Assembly: GCA_052246295.1 (NCBI GenBank)
Contig: JBQQCO010000011.1
Strand: one strand, 5' to 3'
DNA: 64,000 bases
Source: Piscibacillus sp052246295
GTDB lineage: Bacteria > Bacillota > Bacilli > Bacillales > Alkalibacillaceae
Below, one piece after another: positions 18,301 to 26,824 of the stretch (the first letter of the stretch is position 1; every line of letters starts with the position of its first letter). Below the pieces are notes generated by a model. It had not been told where the DNA came from, made no database searches, and was given only the letters and a program-made list of their open reading frames with translations. Both the position numbers and the translations under genes were made by a program.

Positions 18301-21300
18301 AAAGCTTTTAATATCGAAAATGGTGAAGAAGTATGGTCAAATGATGGCACTGGTACGATCTTAAACAACGGATCGATTACAAGTAATGGCATTTTATTCG
18401 TTTCCAATACGAATGGCTCATTAATGGCAATCGATGTGTTTACGGGAGAAATTTTGAAAAAAGAATCACTACCAAACTATAGCACGTCAACACCATTAAT
18501 ATTACCTGGTACTGTATTAGTCCCACATTTATCAGGTATTGAACAATTCATTGCACCAGGAACACTAACGGGATCAATCAGTGATGAATCTGGCCAACCT
18601 GTTGAGGCTAAAATTTCAATAACGGAAACAGGACAATCAGTTTCGGCTAATCAAGACGGTGGATATACATTTAATCATTCTCCAGGCCAATACGATGTTA
18701 AAGTTAGTCAATATGGTTATGAACAAGTACAAGAATCAATTACATTTGTCTCTGGCTATGAAGTTAACCGAGACTTTACACTTAAAGAAGCTGAGACGGG
18801 CTCAGTTGAAATTACAGTTACTGATGATCGTGTCGGTGATGCCATTGAAGGTGTTGATATTGAGCTAAAAGACACAACAGTTAGCGGAACAACAAATTCA
18901 AATGGTGTATTTGAACAATCTGATGTTTATGCTGGTACTTATGAAATGACCTTATCGATTAACGGCTATGAAACCTTATCCGAAATTATTACTGTCGAGC
19001 CTAATACAGATCAGCAATATGAATTTTCACTAAAACCTATTGGTATTGCAGTCTTAAATGATTATGAATCAGAAATTACAGAGCTTCTTAACTTAAATGG
19101 TTATTCTGCAGAAGAACGTGATTGGGATATCATTGAAGATATCGAACGTTACGACATCGTTTACTTAAACGGTGCCTACACGACTGATGGTTGGAAACCT
19201 GATGAGGATATTTTTAACGAACTTGTAGAAGAAGCCAAAAATGCAGAGGTTAACTTAGTATTTGCGGATACTTGGGGTGGAAGCTATGGTTCGATTCACC
19301 ATTTAACCGACTTCTTTGGTGACCCTCAAGAGTTAAATCATAACTACGGCACTGGCTCAGTTTCGTTAAGAGTTAATAAAGAGCATCCAATCTTTGAAGG
19401 ATACGAAGTTGGTGATTATTTAGAGTTAAATGGTCGTAATGGTGATTTTGCTTGGTTTAATAACTACTCAGGTAGAGATCTAGCTGAAATTGGCTCTTCT
19501 GACCTTGGGTTTGTCGGTACAGGTGTTGCTTACAAACCAGTTAGTGAAAATAGTGCACATTTATTATTATCATCCCACGCTGCCTCACCTTGGCTCTCAC
19601 CATTCCAAGGTTGGCAACAGGATACACAAAATGTTTTCCTGAATAGCATGGACTATTTACTATCAGCTAACTTCGGTCATATAACAGGTACTGTAACGAA
19701 TGAAGAAAACAATCCACTTGATGCGACGATTGAAGTAGTCGAAACAGGGTATCTATATAAAGATCAAAGTGAGATTGACTTTTATCATGATGAAGGTACC
19801 TACACATTAAAGGTAAGAGCATCTGGTTATGAAACAGAAACACTTGAAGTAGAAGTAGCTAATGGCACACCTTCAGAGTTAGATATTGTCTTAACATCCA
19901 CTCAAGGCGGCTCAGTTATTGGTGAAATACAAGATGCACTGTCAAATGAGCCTTTAAGCGATGTAGAAGTTAAAATTTCACAAAATGGTGAACTCGTGCA
20001 AGATACAACGTCTGACGAACAAGGTTATTATGAAATCTTAGACCTTGATGAAGGCAATTATGAACTTCAATTTAGCAAAGCTGAATATATTAATGAAACA
20101 ATAGATCTTGAAATCGGTTCTGTGCCAATAGAACAGAACATGGAGTTAACACCTGTTCCAGCAGTAGCAGTATTAGATGATTACTATGCAAGTGACAGAA
20201 GCTTTGAGGCTGTTTTTGCAGAAGCTGGAATTGATGTTGAAGAAGTACCAGATAACGAAATTATGGAACGATTAGATGAGTTTGATGTCGTGTTTGTTAA
20301 CGGCTTAGGGTTAGATTTACGAAGAAACCTTGATGAGTTCATTAGCAAAGCTGATGAGGCTAAAACGAGTTTAGTGTTTGGGGAAACTTACTATACATCA
20401 TCTCCACTGAACCAACTAGTCGAACAGCGCGGCGATCCAAGCAGTCGAGATCGTGCTGACCATTCGTCTAGCACCGAATATGTTGTGACAGAGCAACATG
20501 AGATTTTTGGAGAAGCTAAAGTCGGTGATACGATTGAAATTTTGACACCAGGAAATGGTCGAATCGGTTATTTTGATGGGTATAGTGGCTATAACATTGC
20601 TGATATCAAACATCGAGACCTAGATGAACCATATGGTAATAGTTTTGGATATAAACCTAGAACCGAAAGCAGTGTTGAGCTATTACTAGGCGGTTATGCT
20701 TTTACATTTAGCCATGATGCTGATGATTACACACCTGAAGGTAAGGAGCTTTTAATAGATAGTGTTGTCTGGGCAGCACATACACAGTTCCCAACCATCA
20801 ACGGAACGGTAACCGACGCTGATGGTAACCCACTAGAAGCGAGCATTAATGTGGTTGGAGAAAATTTTGAGACCACAACGAATGAAAATGGTGAGTATTC
20901 CATCGCCCTGCTTGAAGGCGATTATGAATTAGAAATCAATTCGTTCGGTTACGAAGCGTATACCGTTTCAGCAACAGCTGACCAAAATAGCGAGCCCCTT
21001 AACATTGAAATGGATGTCCATCCAGATGCTGCTTCAATAAGTGGCGTAGTTGAAAATGAACAAGATGGACAAGCCGTTGAAGGTGTTAACATCAACGTGG
21101 AAGGCTTCCCACGTCAAGCTGAAAGCAATACACAAGGTGCGTTCTCTATCGAACGTATGGAGCCAGGTGATTACAAGTTAGTTTTATCAACTGAAGGTTA
21201 TGTGACGAAAGAAGTATTTGTGAGCCTTAACGCTGGTGAAGAACTTGACTTAACAGTAGACATGAAACCATCTCCTCTAGTCGGGATTATTGTTGATAAT

Positions 21301-24300
21301 AATTCGAATGATGAGACACTAGCTAAATACCTTGAAGAACGAGGATTTAACACAACTGAACTGTTCTATACTGATTTAGACAAACTCAGTGAGTTAGATT
21401 TAGTTATTGCTAACTCGGACTATGACCGAAATCAAGAGCCAACTGAGGAAGAATTTATCGATTTCGTAGAAGCTCTTGATCATGAGAAATTGTCTGTTAT
21501 TTGGACAGGTCACGTTAATGGTCGTGGAGGCATTCGCTTCTTACACGAATTTGAAAACAATCCAGCTACTGAACTTCAAGAACGTGATTCCGATAAAACG
21601 ATTAAATCCATTGAGGAACATGTAATCACGTCAGGTCTTGAATTAGACCATGCTTATCCTTTTGAGAGTCGTTCGAACAACTATTATGCATTCGACGACT
21701 ATGATGGTGAAACCGTCGCAACCGTTAATCACCCATCAGACGGTCATAAAGGAGACTTAGCAGCATTTAAAGGGCGTACGACTGAGTCCGTTGAAGTTTT
21801 ATTAGCAAATACAACGTTCGGTTATTACTTTAGTCCAAATGACCCTCAGTACTTTAATGAAACATTAGTTCAACTACTAAATAACTCTATACTTTGGGCA
21901 TTGGACAATGAAGAAGCCTTAGCAGCAGATGTTAACGGTGTTATTGAAAATGATTTAGGAAATCAAATCGCAGGTACCGTAACAGTAGAAGAAACCGGTA
22001 AAGTAGTAGATACCAATGCTAATGGTGAGTTCTACATTGGATTACAAGAAGGCACATACAACTTAACTGTTGAAGCATTTGGTCATGAAACAGGTGAATT
22101 CTCATTAACAGTTGAAAATGGTGAGATTTATAATGAAACATTCAATTTACAATCAAATGATATTGGCACTTTATCTGGACAAGTTTTAGATGGTGAATCA
22201 GAAGAGCCAATCAGTGGCGCAACTGTGAATGTACTAGGTACTCCATCATCTGTACAAGCAGATGAGAATGGTCAGTTCGAAATCACCCTTCCAGTTGGAG
22301 AATACGACCTACAGATTCAGGCAGAAGGTTATATGACAACAACGGAGACTAATATTGAGATACAACAAAATGAAACTACTGACGTATCGGTCTTCTTGCC
22401 ACATTCTGAAAAAATAGCTGTTGTCAGTATGTCATCTAGATTTGATGAGTTTGAATCAGTCTTAGGTGAGGCTGGCTATGATGCTGATTATATTAATTAC
22501 ACAAATTTAGAAGAATTTATTGAAGAAATCCCGAATTACGCTTTAATTATTTACAACAACCAGTCTTACTCAACGAGCGATGAACTATTTATGGAGTTTA
22601 TTGAAACAACCGATGAACACGAAGTTAGTGTCATTTTTGCATCACAATATGGTGGTGGAACAATTGGTGATCTGAGTGACATAACAGGTGACCCTGAAGA
22701 TGTTAATCATGGGTATGTTCCAGGCCACATTAACATTAAAACGCTACAAGACCACCCACTATTTGCGGGCATCAGTCAAGATGAGTTCCGCATTCTAGAT
22801 AAAGGTTCAAGCAACCAACAATATGCCGTTTATGAAGGATACAGCGGAACAACCATTGGTAAGATTAGTCATGATGATGAAGGTGAAATAGGCGATGGTA
22901 TAGGTTATGACTTCAGAACAGCTAACAGTGTTCACTTGTTACTTTCCGGATTCGAAATCGGTAGCTACTCTGATCCAACATCAAACTGGACGGAAGAAGC
23001 TAGTTTGTTCTATCAAAACGCACTAAGCTGGGCTATGAATGCGAGTATCGGTGAAATCACGGGTACTGTTACGGATGAAAATGATAAACCGATTGCCAAT
23101 GCGACCATTAATATTCCAGGACACAACATAGAAACAAAAACTAATTCGAATGGTGAATACCAAATCGGTATTGGAACCGGAACGTATGATGTACAAGCTT
23201 CAGCACGCGGTTACCATGAAGATGTCCAAACCGCAACGGTTGAATCACAAGGACATTCGGTCGAATTGAATTTCACTCTTGAAGAAATTGAAGGAACGTC
23301 GATCTCCGGTCAGGTTTTTGATTCTGAAACTGAGGAAATTTTACAAAAAGCAACAGTGGAGCTTTATTACCGCAACGAAGCTGACCCTCTCGATACAGTT
23401 GAAACGGGTGAAGATGGACAATTTGAATTCAGTCAACTTTTACCTGATGAATATACGTTAAGTATTCAACGTGATGGTTATTTAGAACAAACAATAGAAG
23501 TTGACCTTGAAGAAGATGCTGTTGAATTAAACGTTCTTCTTAATAACATTGATGTTGCTGTCATTGGAGATCACAAAGATCAGATACAGACGCTATTAAA
23601 CGAACATGATTTACATTCAGAGGGTCGTGATTGGAATGTGATTGATGATGTTGAAAATTATGAACTCATTATTATCAACGCGAGTGACGGCACAAAAGAG
23701 CAGCTTCAAGACTTAATTGATGTAACTGACCAACATGAAGTTAGTCTCGCCTTCTTAGGTACTTGGGGAGCTGACAATGGTTCTATCCCAACACTTAAGG
23801 AAACAGTAGGCTACCCTGAGTTAAGTGCTAGTAGTTATAACGAAGGTGAAGTCACTTTAAATGTAAGGGACAGAGAACACGCAATCTTCGAAGGGTTACC
23901 TGATGAGATTACCATCCACAGTGAGAAAAGCCCTTACGCAGCGTTTGAAGGTTTCCCTGGGAATGACTTAGGTGACATTGTAGTAAACGGTGATGTGAAA
24001 GGTACTGGGATATCTTATAAGTTTAATAGCGAACAGTCCATTCACTTATTACTATCGTCATTTGCCGTTAATAACATCATAGGGCCAAGCTCTGGTTGGA
24101 CTGAAGATGGCAAAACTTTATTCATCCAGGCTATGGAGTACACAATGAATACCCAACAAGAACAACCATCCATTCCTGAATGGGATGAAACCAAAAAGAA
24201 AACAAATGACAAGCCTGTTACATTAACTGGTCAAAGCGACCCACTTACAACGGTCAATATTTATGAACGAAAAGGGAATCGAACCACATTAGTAGGTACA

Positions 24301-24441
24301 GGACAGACAGACCAGAATGGTGAGTTTGCAATTGATATTGAATTCAATAATGGTAACTACTTCTTGTACGCAGAAGCTGAAAACTTTGCAGGACAATCTG
24401 ACTTAAGCGAACAAATGCAACTTACTATAACAGGTAGATAA
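15391..24441 (+). CDS. Giant secreted S8 peptidase with beta-propeller and five repeated accessory modules (bacillopeptidase F-like catalytic region)
   Basis: About 3016 residues. Order: signal peptide (about 1-36); acidic linker; I9-like prodomain (about 95-205); S8 domain with D251 (IMDTGVD), H293 (GHGTHVAGT) and S468 (GTSMATPHVAG); two carboxypeptidase-regulatory-like beta domains (about 531-690); a PQQ-type beta-propeller (about 720-1053); two more beta domains; then five alpha/beta domains resembling GATase/ThuA-like folds, starting near 1218, 1590, 1963, 2341 and 2720. Each of the first four is followed by two beta domains, giving a period of about 375 residues. A final Ig-like domain ends the protein. 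I saw no cysteine and no LPXTG or SLH anchor. The propeller and modules probably bind polymer or cell surface. AAAAAGGGAGA supports the ATG at 15391. Confidence 0.9.
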   Translation: MKKLLKLNSKFLPITMILLMLFSTWAEVGLAFSAQAEEHSEKSELEIEKEREQDVEEQATTGPEDSEELKTLLTDLGFEPKLSETTPRKANAPPKISESISKQLQEHNQVDVIIHLKDSTNFQSIYQNVKGKPKAERTKHVMETLQNQAQASQKGLKKALTALEDKGQATVKKELWINNSIVATVDQEAFDSIKKRDDIERIQLDETLQVPEITVESTPNLPEWGLEKINATQVWGEYGITGENVVVGIMDTGVDGSHEALKHNYRGKDSNHESSWIDLSGDGYDTPGDGHGHGTHVAGTAVGGGEGEPIGVAPGAEWIAAKIFKDSGSTTTSAIHEAFQWFMAPGGDPANAPHVVNNSWGNSNTYNLEFYDDVQAWISAGIFPLFAAGNDGPGAQTIGSPASFVDSFAVGATDRYDQIASFSSRGPVYWENEDGEMVSHIKPDVSAPGHEIYSAWPGGEYNTISGTSMATPHVAGAIALLLSANQDLNIGEVADVLKNTTRKEAHMGELPNTQYGEGIVNIYQAVTEAAFAGTLEGQLTDESGEPLSGSVHLPDLNITIDVEDGSFTHKIREGEHDIIVKSFGYIDYETTINIEKDQSTEVNWQLEQAESYTVTGQIVNSETDEPVPYAFIRVQDTPLNTIRANESGEFTINNLPTGVYDLQVTGSGILGTTETVDVDQDLNLEIGVEPNLESGDQEWRTSNQNFARNALSTNNIDLSKLEKNWSYNTDSKGQIVFASPSASDNTIVYTTDRGWVTALNLQTSNEIWSIRIGDTVRSTPTIDDGVVYLSGGADQNIYALDLATGRTIWSQNISQPAIYEAPVVRDGTVYVGSSMTEQTTVYALDANTGQPDWSVEFDSSSFFNPTLGEDLLYVGTFDDKTLRALNPEDGSVTWSYQLEENEGFLSHPVYKDGVVYALSSNMGSNGTLHALNSSDGSLLWKTGNVGDSQANTPIVYGDLVVVSSASQPVVKAFNIENGEEVWSNDGTGTILNNGSITSNGILFVSNTNGSLMAIDVFTGEILKKESLPNYSTSTPLILPGTVLVPHLSGIEQFIAPGTLTGSISDESGQPVEAKISITETGQSVSANQDGGYTFNHSPGQYDVKVSQYGYEQVQESITFVSGYEVNRDFTLKEAETGSVEITVTDDRVGDAIEGVDIELKDTTVSGTTNSNGVFEQSDVYAGTYEMTLSINGYETLSEIITVEPNTDQQYEFSLKPIGIAVLNDYESEITELLNLNGYSAEERDWDIIEDIERYDIVYLNGAYTTDGWKPDEDIFNELVEEAKNAEVNLVFADTWGGSYGSIHHLTDFFGDPQELNHNYGTGSVSLRVNKEHPIFEGYEVGDYLELNGRNGDFAWFNNYSGRDLAEIGSSDLGFVGTGVAYKPVSENSAHLLLSSHAASPWLSPFQGWQQDTQNVFLNSMDYLLSANFGHITGTVTNEENNPLDATIEVVETGYLYKDQSEIDFYHDEGTYTLKVRASGYETETLEVEVANGTPSELDIVLTSTQGGSVIGEIQDALSNEPLSDVEVKISQNGELVQDTTSDEQGYYEILDLDEGNYELQFSKAEYINETIDLEIGSVPIEQNMELTPVPAVAVLDDYYASDRSFEAVFAEAGIDVEEVPDNEIMERLDEFDVVFVNGLGLDLRRNLDEFISKADEAKTSLVFGETYYTSSPLNQLVEQRGDPSSRDRADHSSSTEYVVTEQHEIFGEAKVGDTIEILTPGNGRIGYFDGYSGYNIADIKHRDLDEPYGNSFGYKPRTESSVELLLGGYAFTFSHDADDYTPEGKELLIDSVVWAAHTQFPTINGTVTDADGNPLEASINVVGENFETTTNENGEYSIALLEGDYELEINSFGYEAYTVSATADQNSEPLNIEMDVHPDAASISGVVENEQDGQAVEGVNINVEGFPRQAESNTQGAFSIERMEPGDYKLVLSTEGYVTKEVFVSLNAGEELDLTVDMKPSPLVGIIVDNNSNDETLAKYLEERGFNTTELFYTDLDKLSELDLVIANSDYDRNQEPTEEEFIDFVEALDHEKLSVIWTGHVNGRGGIRFLHEFENNPATELQERDSDKTIKSIEEHVITSGLELDHAYPFESRSNNYYAFDDYDGETVATVNHPSDGHKGDLAAFKGRTTESVEVLLANTTFGYYFSPNDPQYFNETLVQLLNNSILWALDNEEALAADVNGVIENDLGNQIAGTVTVEETGKVVDTNANGEFYIGLQEGTYNLTVEAFGHETGEFSLTVENGEIYNETFNLQSNDIGTLSGQVLDGESEEPISGATVNVLGTPSSVQADENGQFEITLPVGEYDLQIQAEGYMTTTETNIEIQQNETTDVSVFLPHSEKIAVVSMSSRFDEFESVLGEAGYDADYINYTNLEEFIEEIPNYALIIYNNQSYSTSDELFMEFIETTDEHEVSVIFASQYGGGTIGDLSDITGDPEDVNHGYVPGHINIKTLQDHPLFAGISQDEFRILDKGSSNQQYAVYEGYSGTTIGKISHDDEGEIGDGIGYDFRTANSVHLLLSGFEIGSYSDPTSNWTEEASLFYQNALSWAMNASIGEITGTVTDENDKPIANATINIPGHNIETKTNSNGEYQIGIGTGTYDVQASARGYHEDVQTATVESQGHSVELNFTLEEIEGTSISGQVFDSETEEILQKATVELYYRNEADPLDTVETGEDGQFEFSQLLPDEYTLSIQRDGYLEQTIEVDLEEDAVELNVLLNNIDVAVIGDHKDQIQTLLNEHDLHSEGRDWNVIDDVENYELIIINASDGTKEQLQDLIDVTDQHEVSLAFLGTWGADNGSIPTLKETVGYPELSASSYNEGEVTLNVRDREHAIFEGLPDEITIHSEKSPYAAFEGFPGNDLGDIVVNGDVKGTGISYKFNSEQSIHLLLSSFAVNNIIGPSSGWTEDGKTLFIQAMEYTMNTQQEQPSIPEWDETKKKTNDKPVTLTGQSDPLTTVNIYERKGNRTTLVGTGQTDQNGEFAIDIEFNNGNYFLYAEAENFAGQSDLSEQMQLTITGR

Positions 24442-24444
24442 ACG

Positions 24445-24483
24445 AAAAATGGTGGCTCTCTCGATAGGAGCCACCATTTTTTT
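24445..24483 (+). terminator. Terminator of the giant protease gene
   Basis: AATGGTGGCTC on the left arm (24448-24458) pairs with GAGCCACCATT (24468-24478), flanked by an A-run and a T-run. It follows the stop codon by a few bases. Confidence 0.9.
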
Positions 24484-24491
24484 ATTAAACA

Positions 24492-24680
24492 GGCGTAAGT
24501 TAGAATGAACGGGCCGTAATTCTTCAAAAAGAGGCCGTAAACTTCCAATAAGAGGCAGTTACTTTTCAGAAAGGGCCGTATAAATCTGAAAAGAGGCCAT
24601 ATAGAGATTTATAACTCACCGATATTTTATTAAAAAGTGACCGATATCCCTTCAATACTGACCGATAATACATAATTATT
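24492..24680. repeat. Array of nine imperfect 20-22 bp direct repeats (GGCCGTA / GACCGATA anchors)
   Basis: Anchors start at 24492, 24512, 24533, 24554, 24574, 24595, 24617, 24639 and 24660. The first six read GGC-CGTA or close variants; the last three read CACCGATA or GACCGATA. The 12-14 base filler is AT-rich and hardly conserved. The array fills the space between the giant protease terminator and the stop codon of the convergent P1 peptidase gene. Units are too short for CRISPR. Confidence 0.8.
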
Positions 24681-25716
24681 AATTAATTAGAAACTGACTT
24701 AGTGAATGAATTTGCTTTCCATTTCTTCCGACTGTCGTTTGTGCTGTCACCATTGAGTTAAGGATCGCTTCCTCTGTTGCTTCTGCTACACCTTGAAAAG
24801 CCTGATCGATATCATCTTCATGAATCGCTTTAACAGTTTGAAGTTGCCCATTATTTTCATGGGCAATCTTGTTTGCAGTTGAGAACCCTATCACGATATC
24901 TCCACTCCCATTTCCGTAAAAAGAACCTGTACGAGCAATGCCAGCGCTTGACCTTTTTATTATTCTATCTAATTGTCGTTCAGTTACTGGTAGGTCAGTC
25001 GCTACTACTACCATTATTGAACCCTTATCTGATTCCGATTCAGCTTGTATTTTTGCTTTAACTTCGGGACCTATGTGTGTTCCAGCTAACGTAAAGTGCT
25101 CTAACTGACCGAAATTCGATAGCACTAAAACGCCGACCATATAAGTACCATGCTGAAGCTTAAGGATTCTTGAAGAAGAGCCTATTCCCCCTTTTAAGCC
25201 AAAACAGACCATGCCTGTTCCAGCACCGACTGCCCCTTCCTCGAAATCATCCGCAGCTTGAATAATCGATTGATGTGCATCCTCTTTTGTCAATGCCATA
25301 GCTCGAATATCGTTGATCAGCATATCATTACATTCTCCAACTACTGGGTTGACGGTACCTGTCGTTCGCGCAATCTCAGGATTTTGTTCTAAAGAATATT
25401 CTACTAATGCTTCAGTACAGGCTCCAACATTAAAAGTGTTTGTCAAAAGTATTGGCGTTTCAATTGTGCCTAATTCATTAACTTGGATAGTTCCTGTTGT
25501 CTTACCGAACCCATTAATTATGTGACTCGTTGCCATGACTTTTTCTTTAAAAATATTACCACCATGAGGCAAAATTGCTGTGACACCAGTATGTATTTCT
25601 CCATTGTTAATCGTCTGATGACCAACCTTTATACCTGCAACATCTGTTATTTTATTCAGCTTACCAGTTTTCATGGAACCAATTTTATAACCATAGTCCC
25701 TGATTCGTTTCACCAT
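24679..25716 (-). CDS. P1 (S58) family peptidase, DmpA-like
   Basis: 345 residues of the DmpA/BapA family of N-terminal-nucleophile peptidases, which cleave themselves into two chains. The family landmarks TDVAGIKVGH, GAGTGMVCFGLKGGIG and the GSIMVVVATDLP segment are present. By analogy with DmpA, the Gly-Ser bond before S233 should be cut to free the catalytic serine. Members hydrolyse D- or beta-amino-acid peptides or amides; the substrate here is unknown. No signal peptide, so cytosolic. GGGAGGG lies before the ATG. Confidence 0.85.
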   Translation of the reverse strand: MVKRIRDYGYKIGSMKTGKLNKITDVAGIKVGHQTINNGEIHTGVTAILPHGGNIFKEKVMATSHIINGFGKTTGTIQVNELGTIETPILLTNTFNVGACTEALVEYSLEQNPEIARTTGTVNPVVGECNDMLINDIRAMALTKEDAHQSIIQAADDFEEGAVGAGTGMVCFGLKGGIGSSSRILKLQHGTYMVGVLVLSNFGQLEHFTLAGTHIGPEVKAKIQAESESDKGSIMVVVATDLPVTERQLDRIIKRSSAGIARTGSFYGNGSGDIVIGFSTANKIAHENNGQLQTVKAIHEDDIDQAFQGVAEATEEAILNSMVTAQTTVGRNGKQIHSLSQFLIN

Positions 25717-25758
25717 AAATACGACCCTCCCTTTCTTCTATTAACATTTTAACAAATA

Positions 25759-25794
25759 AAAACCGCTCCACCATCCATAGGTGAAACGGTCGTT
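25759..25794 (-). terminator. Weak terminator after the CBS-domain gene
   Basis: AACCG and CACC on the left pair with GGTG and CGGT on the right around ATCCATA. On the minus strand the hairpin is followed by a T-rich stretch. The stem is interrupted, so the call is tentative. Confidence 0.45.
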
Positions 25795-25797
25795 ATC

Positions 25798-26373
25798 TTA
25801 TTGGAAACTTTGTGGACCTTGGTTTTGTTGATTTTGCTGTTGAGCTTGCTGTTGCCCCATTTGCGTTTGTTGTTGCTGTTGTCCCATCTGACCTTGTTGT
25901 GGCTGCTGTCCCATTTGAGCTTGTCCTTGTTGTGCTTGTTGCGCCATCTGATTATGCGCTGGGAAAGATATGTTTGATAATGCCTGTCCCGCTTCATTTT
26001 GGAATATGTTTTGTGTTGCTAAATCACCTAATGATAGCATACCTGCTAATTGTCCATTTTCTGTAACAGGGAGACGGCGGATTTGTTTTTCAGCCATTAG
26101 TTGTGCTGCTTGATGAACATCCATGCTTGCATCTGCAGTTGTTAAATGATCACTCATGCATTCTCCCACCGTACAATTACCGTCCTTACCCATTGCAGTT
26201 GCTCGAGTTGTGATGTCACGGTCTGTAATAATACCTCTTACCGCTCCATTTTCAACGACTGGAATAGCGCCAATATCATTTTGGACCATTAACTCTGCAG
26301 CTTCTTTTAAAGATTGCTGAGGTGTTACAGAAACAACATTTGTGCTCATTAAATTTTTAATTGCATTTTCCAT
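25798..26373 (-). CDS. CBS-pair protein with glutamine-rich C-terminal tail
   Basis: 191 residues. Two CBS motifs (about 1-60 and 70-125, with GAIPVVENGAVRGIITDRDI and RRLPVTENGQLAGMLSLGDLA) form one Bateman module, which usually senses adenine nucleotides. The last 60 or so residues are almost only Gln, Met, Gly, Ala and Asn in QQGQ/QMGQQ repeats. The start at 26373 has AGGAGTG upstream; the frame is open further upstream without a ribosome site. CBS-only proteins of this kind are common in bacilli, but such a tail is not usual. Confidence 0.85.
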   Translation of the reverse strand: MENAIKNLMSTNVVSVTPQQSLKEAAELMVQNDIGAIPVVENGAVRGIITDRDITTRATAMGKDGNCTVGECMSDHLTTADASMDVHQAAQLMAEKQIRRLPVTENGQLAGMLSLGDLATQNIFQNEAGQALSNISFPAHNQMAQQAQQGQAQMGQQPQQGQMGQQQQQTQMGQQQAQQQNQQNQGPQSFQ

Positions 26374-26476
26374 TATGAAATCACTCCTTTTACCATTAGA
26401 TTTGGCAGAAAAAGTGATATTATACACAGTCATTTTTTAAAGTTATAATGAAGAAAAGCCAACTGGAGTGATGTAC

Positions 26477-26824
26477 ATGCAAATAAAAGGAGCTGTTGTT
26501 GATCACCAAACTAGGTGTAAACATTACCATAGTGAGCTAGATGTTATTGCGATTAAATTTAAATGTTGTCAGACATACTATCCTTGTTATAAATGCCATC
26601 AAGAATCCGTTAGTCACCAAACTGAACGGTGGGAAAAATACGAGTTTGATGAAAAAGCGATCCTTTGTGGCGTTTGCCAGCATGAGATAACGATTAATGA
26701 ATATTTTCATTCGAACAATCAATGTCCTTATTGCCAAGCTCAATTTAACCCTGGATGTCAGTTGCATTATCACTTATATTTTAATAAGTATAAACTTGTC
26801 GCAAACCTAGCGACAGGTTTTTGA
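26477..26824 (+). CDS. CHY-type zinc-finger protein
   Basis: 115 residues rich in Cys and His pairs: RCKHYHSELD, CCQTYYPCYKCH, CGVCQHE and CPYCQAQFNPGCQLHYH. This is the CHY zinc-finger arrangement, likely binding three zinc ions. Bacterial members are small, and their role is not known. Of three nearby starts, the ATG at 26477 is eight bases after GGAG. Its stop touches the convergent ABC permease gene with no gap, and a hairpin lies inside its last codons. Confidence 0.82.
   Translation: MQIKGAVVDHQTRCKHYHSELDVIAIKFKCCQTYYPCYKCHQESVSHQTERWEKYEFDEKAILCGVCQHEITINEYFHSNNQCPYCQAQFNPGCQLHYHLYFNKYKLVANLATGF
26792..26823. terminator. Terminator overlapping the end of the CHY gene
   Basis: AAACTTGTCGC (26792-26802) pairs with GCGACAGGTTT (26810-26820) with one mismatch, followed by TTT. 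It serves the CHY gene and may also act on the convergent permease gene. Confidence 0.65.

Noticed and set aside
18117..18407. Minus-strand open frames inside the giant protease gene
   Set aside because: Shadows of the coding frame: no ribosome sites and no recognisable domains.
24492..24680. CRISPR array
   Set aside because: Repeat plus filler is only 20-22 bases, anchors are 7-9 bases, and no cas gene is in the window. The same holds for the other four arrays.
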